A DNA stretch of 64,000 nucleotides from Agrococcus jejuensis. Lineage in GTDB: Bacteria; Actinomycetota; Actinomycetes; Actinomycetales; Microbacteriaceae. The notes beneath the pieces were generated by a model, which had not been told where the DNA came from, searched no databases, and saw nothing but the letters and a program-made list of their open reading frames with translations. The stretch is from contig NZ_LT629695.1 of the NCBI RefSeq assembly GCF_900099705.1, forward strand, positions 434,001 through 498,000, in the 5' to 3' direction. Shown here in pieces: positions 9,908 through 23,537 of the stretch. The position numbers were made by a program, and so were the translations under genes. Positions within the stretch are counted from its first letter, which is position 1. Each line of letters begins with the position of its first letter.

Positions 9908-10720
9908 TCATTCTGTCGGATGCGCGCCGTGGGCGTCGTCGGTTGCGCTGCGAGCGAGGAGGTCGGGCCGATCGCCGAGCTGTGCGGGATCCATGGCGCC
10001 CGCCCGCAAGTGCGCGAGGTACTCGCGGTTGCCGTGGGTGCCGACGACGGGGCTCGCGGCGAGGCCGGCGGTGCCGAGGCCCAGGGCCCACGCGGCGTCG
10101 AGCACCTGGCGGATGGCGCCGGCCCGGGCCGCGGGGTCGTCGACGATGCCGCCCCGCACACGGCCGCGGCCCACCTCGAACTGCGGCTTCACGAGCACGA
10201 GCCAGTCGGCGTCGGCGGTCGCGACGGCTCGCACGGGCGGCAGCACGAGCGCGAGCGAGATGAACGAGACGTCGGCGACGACGAGCGACGGCTGCGGATG
10301 CATCGGCGGGCGCAGGTCGCGCACGTTGACGCCCTCGCGCAACGTGATGCGGTCGTCGAGCGGCACCTGGAACTGGTCGTGCCCCACGTCGAGCGCCGTG
10401 ACGTGACGAGCGCCGCGCGCGAGCAGCACCTGCGTGAAGCCGCCCGTCGAGGCGCCGACGTCGAGGGCGTCGCGGCCGGCGGGGTCGACGTCGAACGCGT
10501 CGAGCGCCGCGAGCAGCTTGCCCGCCGCGCGCGACACCCAGCCGTCGTCGTCGACGTCGATGCGCGCATCCGGCGCGACGGGCGCGGAGGGCTTCGTCGC
10601 GACGACGCCGTCGACGCGCACGGCACCGGCCGCGACGAGGCGCGCGGCGTGCGTGCGGCTGCGCGCGAGGCCACGGGCGGCGAGCGCCTGGTCGAGGCGC
10701 GTCGGCGAGAGGTCGGTCAC
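9908..10720 (-). CDS. tlyA: TlyA-family rRNA 2'-O-methyltransferase
   Basis: A 270-residue protein with an N-terminal S4 RNA-binding domain (about 4-60) joined to a Rossmann methyltransferase whose SAM motif is DVGASTGGF at 87-95. Family members methylate cytidines in 16S and 23S rRNA and determine capreomycin sensitivity in mycobacteria. Catalytic K-D-K-type residues are plausible at Lys68, Asp in VVADVSF and Lys in LVKPQF. Start GTG at 10720 overlaps the stop of a tiny upstream gene (GTGA). Confidence 0.92.
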   Translation of the reverse strand: MTDLSPTRLDQALAARGLARSRTHAARLVAAGAVRVDGVVATKPSAPVAPDARIDVDDDGWVSRAAGKLLAALDAFDVDPAGRDALDVGASTGGFTQVLLARGARHVTALDVGHDQFQVPLDDRITLREGVNVRDLRPPMHPQPSLVVADVSFISLALVLPPVRAVATADADWLVLVKPQFEVGRGRVRGGIVDDPAARAGAIRQVLDAAWALGLGTAGLAASPVVGTHGNREYLAHLRAGAMDPAQLGDRPDLLARSATDDAHGAHPTE

Positions 10721-10845
10721 GACCCGGCGAGCGCCGCCTCGAGGCGGTCGTGCAGTGCCGCGAAGGCCTCGGCGCGACGCTCGAGCGGCTGCTCCTCGAT
10801 GACCTCGATCTCGTCGAGGAGGCCTGCGCTGGTGTCGTCGGTCAC
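10717..10845 (-). CDS. Small acidic conserved protein upstream of tlyA
   Basis: A 42-residue open frame starting at GTG 10845 (another in-frame GTG at 10854 would add 3 residues). It is acidic and Ala/Glu/Leu-rich and looks like a single amphipathic helix ending in RLEAALAGS. It is believed real because its stop and the tlyA start share the GTGA overlap that marks every other junction in this operon, and small proteins in this slot before tlyA occur in other actinobacteria (family knowledge). No function is known to me. Neither GTG has a strong ribosome site. Confidence 0.6.
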   Translation of the reverse strand: MTDDTSAGLLDEIEVIEEQPLERRAEAFAALHDRLEAALAGS

Positions 10846-10903
10846 GGCATCCACGGTACCGCTGCGGCGTCGCCTCGCGCGGGAGGCGACGCCGCGGCGA
10901 CGG

Positions 10904-11680
10904 TCAGTTGAGCTCGCGGAACCCAGGAAGCTCGCCGTGCGCGAGCGCGGTCTCGGCGAGCTCCTGCAGCGCCGTGAGCGCGACGCGCTGCGAGATCGGC
11001 CCGAAGGAGACGCGGGCGACGCCGAGCTCCTGGAGCTCGTCGAACGACGGCGTGCCCGGCAGCGCGATGGTCGTGAGGCGCTGCTTCCCGAACGCGTCGA
11101 CGAGGGTGCGCACCTCGTCGCTCGTGAGCGGACCCGGCACGAACACGATGGGTGCACCGGCGTCGAGGTAGGCGCGGCCGCGCGCGAGCGCGTCGGCGAT
11201 CACGACGTCGCGGTCGCGGTCGCCACCGACGGGGAACGCATCGGTGCGCGCGTTGAGCACGAAGTCGGGCACGCCGGCATCCTTCGCGGCGCGCATGATG
11301 GCCTCGACCTGGCTCGCGGCCTCGTCGAGCGGCTTCAGCTGGTCCTCGATGTTCGCGCCGACGACGCCGAGCTCGATCGCACGGCGGATGGTCTCCGGCG
11401 CGTCGCCGTACCCGCCCTCGAGGTCGGCCGAGACGGGCAGGTCGGTGACGGCGAGGATGCGGCGGATCATGTCGAGCATCTCGTCGACGGGGATCTGCTC
11501 GCCGTCCTCGTAGCCGAGGGTCGCGGCGATCGAGTGGCTCGCGGTCGCGAGGGCGACGGTGCCCTGGGCGCCGGCGACGGCCGACGTCGAGATCGGATCC
11601 CAGACGTTGACGACCTTCAGCAGGGCGGGGTCGCGGTGGAGGCGCAGCAGCTCGGATGCGCGGTCTGCGGTGGTGCTCAT
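10904..11680 (-). CDS. Isocitrate lyase/PEP mutase family protein
   Basis: A 258-residue single-domain TIM barrel of the PEP mutase/isocitrate lyase superfamily, which makes or breaks C-C or C-P bonds next to a carboxylate using Mg2+. Visible marks are NVWDPIS near the N-terminus, SADLEGGYGD (metal-binding acidic loop), GANIEDQ and LNARTDAF. It lacks the long insert of true isocitrate lyases and the KKCGH-type catalytic loop of classical isocitrate lyase, so the exact reaction is open. The ATG at 11680 has a strong AAGGAG site. It is transcribed alone between the epimerase and the tlyA operon. Confidence 0.85.
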   Translation of the reverse strand: MSTTADRASELLRLHRDPALLKVVNVWDPISTSAVAGAQGTVALATASHSIAATLGYEDGEQIPVDEMLDMIRRILAVTDLPVSADLEGGYGDAPETIRRAIELGVVGANIEDQLKPLDEAASQVEAIMRAAKDAGVPDFVLNARTDAFPVGGDRDRDVVIADALARGRAYLDAGAPIVFVPGPLTSDEVRTLVDAFGKQRLTTIALPGTPSFDELQELGVARVSFGPISQRVALTALQELAETALAHGELPGFRELN

Positions 11681-11735
11681 GATGGCTCCTTCTGTCGTGG
11701 GTCGGCCGCGCGTCGTCCGGATGCGCGGCGTGATT

Positions 11736-11777
11736 CGGATGGGTCGGATCGGATGGGGCGGATCGGATGGGTCGGAT
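11736..11777. repeat. Three tandem copies of a 14-bp unit
   Basis: Three head-to-tail copies of CGGATGGG(T/G)CGGAT occupy 11736-11749, 11750-11763 and 11764-11777, followed by CGG. The second copy has G for T at position 9. The array ends 3 bases before the stop of the epimerase gene and lies between that gene and the PEP-mutase gene. No long spacers are present, so it is not a CRISPR array. Confidence 0.9.
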
Positions 11778-11780
11778 CGG

Positions 11781-12749
11781 TCAGTCGCCGGCGAGCGCCG
11801 CGAGCACGGCGAGCTCGTCGGCACGCGAGATGCCGCTGGCACGCGCCCGCTCGAGGCCGCGCTCGCGCTCGTCGGCGACGACGTCGCGCGCGGTCTCGGC
11901 CGTGGGGCGCAGGTGCACGCCGTCGTCGAGCAGCGCGGCGTTCGAGCGCGACCCGTGACCGTCGTACCCGACGGGCAGCCAGAGCGCGAGCGATCGCGGG
12001 CCGCCCCACGGCTGCACGTCGAGGCGCTCGAGGTCCGCATCCGACGCGAGCACGACGGGTCCCGCGTGCCCGGCGGCGGCGCGGATCTCGTCGACGAGCC
12101 CGTGCAGCGTCGAGACGGGGCCGACGGCGGTGCGCACGCCGACGACGCCGCGGGTGCCGAGGTCGACGACGGCGTCGGCGAGGTCGCGCACGTCGATGAC
12201 CTGGGCGGCGACGTCGCGCTCGGGCACGAGCAGCGGGTCGTCGCCGGCGAGCGCCGCGCGCGCCGCCCACGAGCCGTAGCGGTCGCTCGGATCCCCGGGG
12301 CCGACGATGAGGCCGGGCCGCAGCACGAGCAGCCGGGCGCCGAGCGCCTGCTGCATGGTCTGCTCGACGTGCACCTTGGCACGGCCGTAGTCGTCGGGTT
12401 CGGCTGCAGGCTCGAGCAGCGGCGCCGACTCGTCGTCGCCCACGCGGTCGACGTCGCGGTGGACGGACACGGTGGACACGAGCGTCCAGTGCCGCGCGCG
12501 CTCGGCGAGCGCCTGCGCGGCGGCGGAGGCGTGCGCGGGGATGCGCGTGACGTCGACGACCTCGTCCCACTCCCCCGTGAGCGCGGCGAGCGCATCCGCT
12601 CCATCGTCGCGATCGGCCTGCACGAGCGTCGCGCCGTCGGGCACGGCGGCGCCGCGGGCGACGCACGTGACGTCGTGACCGGCGGCGAGGTGAGCGGCGG
12701 CGATCGCGTGGCCCAGCCAGGCGGTGCCACCGAGGACGAGGACGCGCAT
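11781..12749 (-). CDS. NAD-dependent epimerase/dehydratase (extended SDR)
   Basis: A 322-residue extended short-chain dehydrogenase with the nucleotide-binding GGTAWLG motif at about 7-13 and a YGRAK active-site motif (Tyr and Lys four apart). The first-strand glycine motif GxxxxxG fits the atypical, often isoflavone-reductase-like or mRNA-binding subgroup. Substrate unknown. The start ATG at 12749 was chosen because MRVLVLGGT begins exactly at the first beta strand; a CATGCT hexamer lies 6 bases upstream. Its 3' end abuts the 14-bp tandem repeat. Confidence 0.82.
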   Translation of the reverse strand: MRVLVLGGTAWLGHAIAAAHLAAGHDVTCVARGAAVPDGATLVQADRDDGADALAALTGEWDEVVDVTRIPAHASAAAQALAERARHWTLVSTVSVHRDVDRVGDDESAPLLEPAAEPDDYGRAKVHVEQTMQQALGARLLVLRPGLIVGPGDPSDRYGSWAARAALAGDDPLLVPERDVAAQVIDVRDLADAVVDLGTRGVVGVRTAVGPVSTLHGLVDEIRAAAGHAGPVVLASDADLERLDVQPWGGPRSLALWLPVGYDGHGSRSNAALLDDGVHLRPTAETARDVVADERERGLERARASGISRADELAVLAALAGD

Positions 12750-12844
12750 GCTGCGAGCATGGCACCGCGCGGGCACGGATCGCGCGGCCTTCGCGGCAGG
12801 CGAACCGACGGCCTAGGCTGCGCCTCCCGGGCTAGCGTCGAGCC

Positions 12845-13582
12845 ATGGAGCTCGCGAGCGCACCGCCTGCCGACACCCCCGTGCCTGCATCCGTGCTCGC
12901 GATCGCCGCCGGACGTGCCACGCGCATGCTGTGGCGCAACGATCTCGGCGGCCTGACCATCGCCATCGATGGCGACGACCCGCTCGTCGCGAAGTGGAGC
13001 CCACCCGGCGGCCCTGCCCTCGCGGGCGAGGCAGAGCGGATGCGGTGGCTCGCCACTCGCCATCCCGCGCCGCTCGTGCGCGAGCACGTCGTGGTCGACG
13101 ACGGCGAGCTGCTCGTGACCGAAGCGCTCCCCGGAGACGGCGCGGTGGCGAACCGGTGGCTCACGGACCCCGAGACGGCCGTGCGCGCGATCGCCGAGGG
13201 CCTGCGCCGGCTGCACGCGCTGCCGACCGACGACTGCCCCTGGACGTGGCTCCCCGCGGACCGGATCAGCAGCGCTCGCGCGCACGGCAGCATCGTGCCG
13301 ACCCCGCTCGAGCACGCACCGAGCATCGACCACCTCGTCGTAGGCCACGGCGATGCGTGCGCACCGAACACCCTGCTCGATGACGCCGGCGCGTTCCTCG
13401 CGACCGTCGACGTCGGCAGGCTCGGTCTCGCCGACCGGTGGTCGGACCTCGCGGTCGCGACGATGTCGCTCGAGTGGAACTACGGACCCGGATTCGAGCC
13501 CGCGTTCTGGCAGGCGTACGGCATGGAGCCCGACGTCGAGCGCGTCGCCTACTACCGCGCGCTCTGGGACGTCGCCGACTAG
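12845..13582 (+). CDS. APH(3')-like aminoglycoside phosphotransferase family protein
   Basis: A 245-residue small-molecule kinase. The catalytic loop HGDACAPN spans 168-175 with Asp170 as base and Asn175 for metal; the DVG motif (Asp189) and GRLGLADRWSDLA follow as in APH(3') enzymes; Lys50 in VAKW is the probable ATP-binding lysine. A TAGCGT -10 box at 12833-12838 sits 6 bases before the ATG, predicting a leaderless message. Family membership is clear, but real aminoglycoside resistance is not implied: many chromosomal members act on other substrates. It is convergent with the rRNA operon. Confidence 0.85.
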   Translation: MELASAPPADTPVPASVLAIAAGRATRMLWRNDLGGLTIAIDGDDPLVAKWSPPGGPALAGEAERMRWLATRHPAPLVREHVVVDDGELLVTEALPGDGAVANRWLTDPETAVRAIAEGLRRLHALPTDDCPWTWLPADRISSARAHGSIVPTPLEHAPSIDHLVVGHGDACAPNTLLDDAGAFLATVDVGRLGLADRWSDLAVATMSLEWNYGPGFEPAFWQAYGMEPDVERVAYYRALWDVAD

Positions 13583-13615
13583 CGCCTCAGCGAGTCATGT
13601 CCCGAAGACGCGAAA

Positions 13616-13640
13616 GGGCCCCAGCATCATGCTGGGGCCC
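13616..13640 (-). terminator. Second (distal) rrn terminator hairpin
   Basis: Perfect 10-bp inverted repeat GGGCCCCAGC / GCTGGGGCCC with a 5-base ATCAT loop. It lies beyond the first hairpin downstream of 5S and before the stop of the convergent phosphotransferase, so it may also end that gene's message. Confidence 0.8.
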
Positions 13641-13645
13641 AAAGG

Positions 13646-13683
13646 CGAAAGGGGCCCCAGCGTCATGGCTGGGGCCCCTTTCG
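13646..13683 (-). terminator. First rrn terminator hairpin
   Basis: A 16-bp perfect stem (13646-13661 with 13668-13683) and a GTCATG loop, a few bases after the 3' end of 5S rRNA. Its core GGGGCCCCAGC and loop resemble the distal hairpin, so the pair looks like a duplication. The arms end in CGAAA/TTTCG rather than a long U tract, as is common in GC-rich actinobacteria. Confidence 0.88.
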
Positions 13684-13690
13684 AAAAGAA

Positions 13691-13808
13691 GTCCGGCGGT
13701 GTCCTACTCTCCCACAGGGTCCCCCCTGCAGTACCATCGGCGCTGTGAGGCTTAGCTTCCGGGTTCGGAATGTAACCGGGCGTTTCCCTCACGCTATGGC
13801 CGCCGAAA
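13691..13808 (-). rRNA. rrf: 5S ribosomal RNA
   Basis: Reverse complement begins GTTTCGGCGGCCATAGCG and ends with GTAGGACACCGCCGGAC, pairing the two ends as in the 5S terminal helix; the internal CCGAACCCGGAAGCTAAG is the standard 5S loop. About 118 bases; ends are estimated from the terminal helix. Confidence 0.95.
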
Positions 13809-13913
13809 CACTATGGATGTTTCAGTCTGAATCCTAGCGGATTCTTCGTTCTCGACCGTCCATCGAGAACCACAAAGTGGACGCAAGCATCACAACAGTC
13901 ATGTGATGAGTTA

Positions 13914-18968
<5,055 letters not shown>

Positions 18969-19103
18969 AGAAAATTTGCATACCACCGAAGTGGCAGCGA
19001 GTTTGAATCTGACAAGTGGATTGTCACTGACAATCTCAATGTGTCCAAAGGAATCTCAACGCATCCGAAGACACGACGAGGTAATTTGGCATTTGACATT
19101 GTG

Positions 19104-19123
19104 CACGCTGTTGAGTTCTCAAG
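19104..19123 (-). promoter_or_regulatory. rrn leader element (CTTGAGAACTCAACAGCGTG)
   Basis: The transcribed strand reads CTTGAGAACTCAACAGCGTG, about 136 bases upstream of mature 16S. Elements containing TTGAGAACTCAA are common in actinobacterial rrn leaders and spacers and are linked to antitermination or precursor processing. A related TTGAGAACTACAC occurs in the 16S-23S spacer of this operon. Confidence 0.7.
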
Positions 19124-19310
19124 GATCGGGCGCTCCCGACCGCACCCTCCCGGGATTGCATCGAGGCCCTACTTGGCTGCCACGCGACTCTCCGCGAGAT
19201 GGCAACCTGTTGAAGGTAGCACCCCGGTTCGGCCGGAACAAATCCGGCGTGTCGCACCCTGGCCCGGCATGAACCGTGCGAGGACTGCGACGTGCGTCGA
19301 GTGGCTCTCC

Positions 19311-19339
19311 ACCATACGAGCGGCAGCAGCGAAGTGCAA
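19311..19339 (-). promoter_or_regulatory. Main rrn promoter
   Basis: On the minus strand TTGCAC (19339-19334), a 17-base spacer and TATGGT (19316-19311) form a near-consensus housekeeping sigma promoter. Predicted transcription start is near 19304, giving a leader of about 335 bases before 16S. Confidence 0.72.
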
Positions 19340-19529
19340 GACCAGCTGGCCGGCTCTGAGTGGAGGTGGTCCCCGCTTGAGGTCCTGGCCGCTTCGGGCC
19401 GGGCACCTTTGGGGTGACGAGTTAGAACAATACGTTGCCGACCCGCCCCTCCCCCAAATCGGGCGCATCCCGGGCGTGTCGCAGCGGATTCCCAGGTTCG
19501 CGATCGCCCGCCGGCGCACAGACGCACGA

Positions 19530-19557
19530 AGGGGCCCCGCGCGATGCGGAGCCCCCT
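19530..19557 (-). terminator. tyrS terminator hairpin
   Basis: AGGGGCCCCGC pairs with GCGGAGCCCCCT around a GCGAT loop, with one mismatch, just after the tyrS stop. Confidence 0.7.
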
Positions 19558-19571
19558 CGGTGCGGATGCGA

Positions 19572-20861
19572 TCAGCCGGCGTCGACGCCGGCGAGCGTCT
19601 TCTTGCCTCGACGCAGCACGGCGAACCTGCCGTGCAGCAGGCGACCCTCGAGGGTCGCGGCCTCGTCGTCGATGCGCACGTTGTTGACCGAGACCCCGCC
19701 CTGGGCGATCGCGCGTCGCGCCTCCGAGAGCGAGTCGACGAGTCCCGACTCCTGCAGCAGCTGCAGCAGCGGTGCGTCGGGCGTCGCGGTCACGAGCTCG
19801 AGCGACGAGATGGCTGCCTGGAGCGTGCCGGCCTCGAGCGCGGCGAGGTCGCCCGACCCGAAGAGCGCGGCCGACGCATCCATCGCCTGCTGGGTCGCGG
19901 ACTCTCCGTGCACGTAGGCCGTGACCTCGGCGGCGAGCACCTTCTGCGCCTCACGGCGGAACGGCGCATCGGCGACCGCGGCCTCGAGCTCGTCGATGCG
20001 CTCCTTCGGCAGGAACGTGAACGACTTCAGCAGCTGCACGACGATCGCGTCGTCCTGGTTGAGCCAGAACTGGTACATCGCGTACGGCGTCGTCAGGTTC
20101 GCGTCGAGCCAGACGGCGTTGCCCTCGCTCTTGCCGAACTTGCGCCCGTCGGGCTCGGTGATGAGCGGCGTGCCGATCGCGTGCACGTGCGCGCCCTCGG
20201 CCTTGCGGATGAGCTCGGTGCCCGCCGTGAGGTTGCCCCACTGGTCGGAGCCGCCGGTCTGCAGCGTGCACCCGTACGTGCGGAAGAGCTCGAGGTAGTC
20301 CATGCCCTGCAGGACCTGGTAGCTGAACTCGGCGTACGAGATGCCCTCGTCGGAGTCCATGCGCGCCGCGACGGCGTCCTTCTTCAGCATCGTGCCGACG
20401 CGGAAGTGCTTGCCGACCTCGCGCAGGAAGTCGACGGTCGAGAGCGGCGCGGTCCAGTCGAGGTTGTTCACGAGGCGCATCGGGTTGTCGCCATCGGTCG
20501 CGAGGAAGCGCGACACCTGCCCCTGCAGGTACGAGACCCACTCGGCCACGGTCTCGCGCGCGTTCAGCTGCCGCTCGCTCGTGGGCTTGGGGTCGCCGAT
20601 GAGGCCGGTCGATCCGCCGACGAGGCCGAGCGGGTGGTGGCCCGCGAGCTGCAGGCGACGCATGACGACGAGCTGCGCCAGGTTGCCCAGGTGCAGGCTC
20701 GGCGCCGTCGGGTCGAAGCCGCAGTAGAACGTGATGGGCTCGCCGCCGAGCGCGGTGCGCAGCGCATCCGCGTCGGTCGAGACGTGCACCGAGCCGCGAT
20801 AGACGAGCTCGTCCCACACGGTCTCGAAGGACGTGTCGAGCTGGATGGGCGCGGTCTGCAC
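19572..20861 (-). CDS. tyrS: Tyrosyl-tRNA synthetase
   Basis: Charges tRNA-Tyr with tyrosine. The 429-residue class I synthetase has the HIGH-type motif HLGN at 57-60, the KMSKS-type KFGKS at 241-245, tyrosine-binding residues in YCGFD and SYQVLQGMDYL, and a C-terminal S4 domain (about 360-425). The GTG at 20861 is preferred because GGAG is 4 bases upstream and the protein then begins at the usual place; a TACGCT -10 box at 20869-20874 is 7 bases upstream. An open frame runs up to 20933, but it crosses the divergent operator and adds non-family residues. Confidence 0.95.
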   Translation of the reverse strand: MQTAPIQLDTSFETVWDELVYRGSVHVSTDADALRTALGGEPITFYCGFDPTAPSLHLGNLAQLVVMRRLQLAGHHPLGLVGGSTGLIGDPKPTSERQLNARETVAEWVSYLQGQVSRFLATDGDNPMRLVNNLDWTAPLSTVDFLREVGKHFRVGTMLKKDAVAARMDSDEGISYAEFSYQVLQGMDYLELFRTYGCTLQTGGSDQWGNLTAGTELIRKAEGAHVHAIGTPLITEPDGRKFGKSEGNAVWLDANLTTPYAMYQFWLNQDDAIVVQLLKSFTFLPKERIDELEAAVADAPFRREAQKVLAAEVTAYVHGESATQQAMDASAALFGSGDLAALEAGTLQAAISSLELVTATPDAPLLQLLQESGLVDSLSEARRAIAQGGVSVNNVRIDDEAATLEGRLLHGRFAVLRRGKKTLAGVDAG

Positions 20862-20904
20862 GTGCTCCAGCGTATCCGTCCCCGGCCGATCGGCGATGCC
20901 GGAG

Positions 20905-20966
20905 ATCAAGTCGTGAGCCTTGATTGCTGGCAATCAAGCCTGTAGCCTTGTGCATCCGGCCACAAG
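20905..20966. promoter_or_regulatory. Operator array: five half-sites at exact 14-bp steps
   Basis: Half-sites ATCAAG (20905), CTTGAT (20919), ATCAAG (20933), CTTGTG (20947) and CACAAG (20961) start exactly 14 bases apart and alternate in orientation. The middle pair forms the perfect palindrome CTTGATTGC-TG-GCAATCAAG at 20919-20938. The array lies in the 125-base gap between tyrS and the SatD-like gene and covers the latter's -35, spacer, -10 and start region. The SatD-like protein, which has a C-terminal HTH, is the natural candidate binder (inference). Confidence 0.75.
20920..20948 (+). promoter_or_regulatory. Promoter of the SatD-like gene
   Basis: TTGATT at 20920-20925, a 17-base spacer and TAGCCT at 20943-20948. 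The first half-site of the central palindrome overlaps the -35 hexamer and the CTTGTG half-site overlaps the -10, so binding should block RNA polymerase. Confidence 0.65.
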
Positions 20967-20986
20967 CCTGAGGACTGGAGGACCCG

Positions 20987-21598
20987 ATGCATCGGATCGT
21001 GCTCACGATCGACCGCCGCGGCTCGCGCCGCCACGCCGACGACGTCGAGCAGATGCGCGTCGCGCTCGCCGACCGGTGGTCGCGTGCGCTGCGCTCCCCC
21101 GTCGCCCGCTTCGCCGGCGACGAGCTGCAGCTCGTGACCGACGACGCCGTCGCCGCCGTGCGCATCGCCCTCGACCTCACCCGCACGCGCGACTGGAGCG
21201 TCGGCATCGGCGTCGGCGCCGCGACGCTCGCCGACGATCCCGCCGCCTCGACAGGGCCGGCGTTCTTCGCCGCGCGCCGCGCGGTCGACCGTGCGAAGCC
21301 CTCGCCCACGCGCCTCGCCGTCGCCGTCGACGACGCCGACCTCGAGCCTGCCGCCGAGGACGTCGAGGCCGTGCTCTGGCTGCTCGTCGCCCTGCGCGAC
21401 CGCCGCTCGAAGGAGGGCTGGGAGGTCGTCGACCTGCTCGAGCGCGTCGCGACGCAGCGCGAGGTCGCCGACGAGCTCGGCATCTCGGCGAGCGCCGTCT
21501 CGGCCCGCGCCGTCGCCGCCGGCATCCGCGTCGAGTCGGTGGGCGTCGCTACCGTCGAGGGCATGCTCATGAGGCTCGCGGGAGGCGCGGATGCGTGA
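20987..21598 (+). CDS. SatD-family protein with C-terminal helix-turn-helix
   Basis: A 203-residue protein. The N-terminal part matches the SatD pattern: LTIDRRGSR near 6-14 (family D...GSR), FAGDELQ near 43-49 (family GDE-Q), VGIGVGA near 70-76 and TGPAFFAARRAV near 89-100. Residues about 155-180 (ATQREVADELGISASAVSAR) form a typical helix-turn-helix. SatD is known from the Streptococcus mutans sat operon, of unclear biochemical role. The ATG has GGAGGA 5 bases upstream. It overlaps the next gene by 8 bases and is preceded by an ordered operator array, suggesting it represses its own two-gene operon. Confidence 0.75.
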   Translation: MHRIVLTIDRRGSRRHADDVEQMRVALADRWSRALRSPVARFAGDELQLVTDDAVAAVRIALDLTRTRDWSVGIGVGAATLADDPAASTGPAFFAARRAVDRAKPSPTRLAVAVDDADLEPAAEDVEAVLWLLVALRDRRSKEGWEVVDLLERVATQREVADELGISASAVSARAVAAGIRVESVGVATVEGMLMRLAGGADA

Positions 21599-22106
21599 CA
21601 CGACCCGGATCGCGCTGCACGCGACCGCCGCGATCGGCGGGCTCGTGGTCGTCGGCGGCCTCGTCGCCGCCGGCATCGCCTGGCGGCTCGAGCCCGCGTG
21701 GCTGCAGGTGCTCGCCGTCGCTGCGATCGCCGCGGCGGGCACGGCGCACGGCGCGAGCGTCGTCACGATCGTCTTCCGCGTCGCCGACCCGCCGGCGTCG
21801 CGCCTCGACGCGCCGGGCTCCGAGCCCAGGCAGCAGCCCGACCTCGCTCCCCCGAAGAACTCGATGCGCGGCGGCTGGATGATCGGCGTGCTCGAGCGCG
21901 CATCCACGATCCTCGCCATCGCGGTCGCCGAGCCCACGATCATCGCCGCGATCGTCGCGATCAAGGCCGTCGGCCGCTTCGGCGAGCTCGCCGGCGACGG
22001 TCAGGGCGCCGCGGCCCGCATGCGCGAGCGATTCCTCGTCGGCTCGCTCGCGAGCCTCACGATCGCCGGGCTGTGGGGCGTCGCCGCCTGGCTGCTCGTG
22101 CGCTGA
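21591..22106 (+). CDS. Membrane protein paired with the SatD-like regulator
   Basis: A 171-residue protein with four hydrophobic segments (about 8-32, 37-62, 104-125, 150-170) and a Pro-rich loop at 68-92. Its C-terminal half, with WMIGVLER, then IAAIVAIKAVGRFGELA and FLVGSLASL-GLWG, resembles the C-terminal membrane domain of DUF3307 proteins that neighbour satD in Firmicutes and Bacteroidetes. The DUF3307 N-terminal part is replaced by an unrelated hydrophobic region. The start overlaps the satD-like gene by 8 bases, so the two are co-translated. Function unknown. Confidence 0.7.
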   Translation: MRDTTRIALHATAAIGGLVVVGGLVAAGIAWRLEPAWLQVLAVAAIAAAGTAHGASVVTIVFRVADPPASRLDAPGSEPRQQPDLAPPKNSMRGGWMIGVLERASTILAIAVAEPTIIAAIVAIKAVGRFGELAGDGQGAAARMRERFLVGSLASLTIAGLWGVAAWLLVR

Positions 22107-22127
22107 GGCCGACGCCCGTCAGCCGAG

Positions 22128-23537
<1,410 letters not shown>

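Larger units (their letters stand above)
18969..19528 (-). other. rrn leader and promoter region
   Basis: About 560 bases without a gene between 16S and the tyrS terminator. Near 16S it is AT-richer than the rest and holds the conserved leader element at 19104-19123; the promoter is at 19311-19339. The distal part (19370-19500) contains a weaker TATTGT hexamer near 19424-19429 that could belong to a second promoter, but I find no convincing -35 for it. Confidence 0.75.

Noticed and set aside
11736-11777. CRISPR array
   Set aside because: Units are only 14 bp, directly adjacent and without spacers; no cas genes.
12845-13582. Acquired aminoglycoside resistance gene
   Set aside because: Base composition equals that of its neighbours, no mobile element is near, and the family includes many chromosomal kinases of other function.
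20862-20933. Longer tyrS starting at 20933
   Set aside because: The extra 24 codons run through the SatD operator, match nothing in the family, and the GTG at 20861 has a ribosome site.
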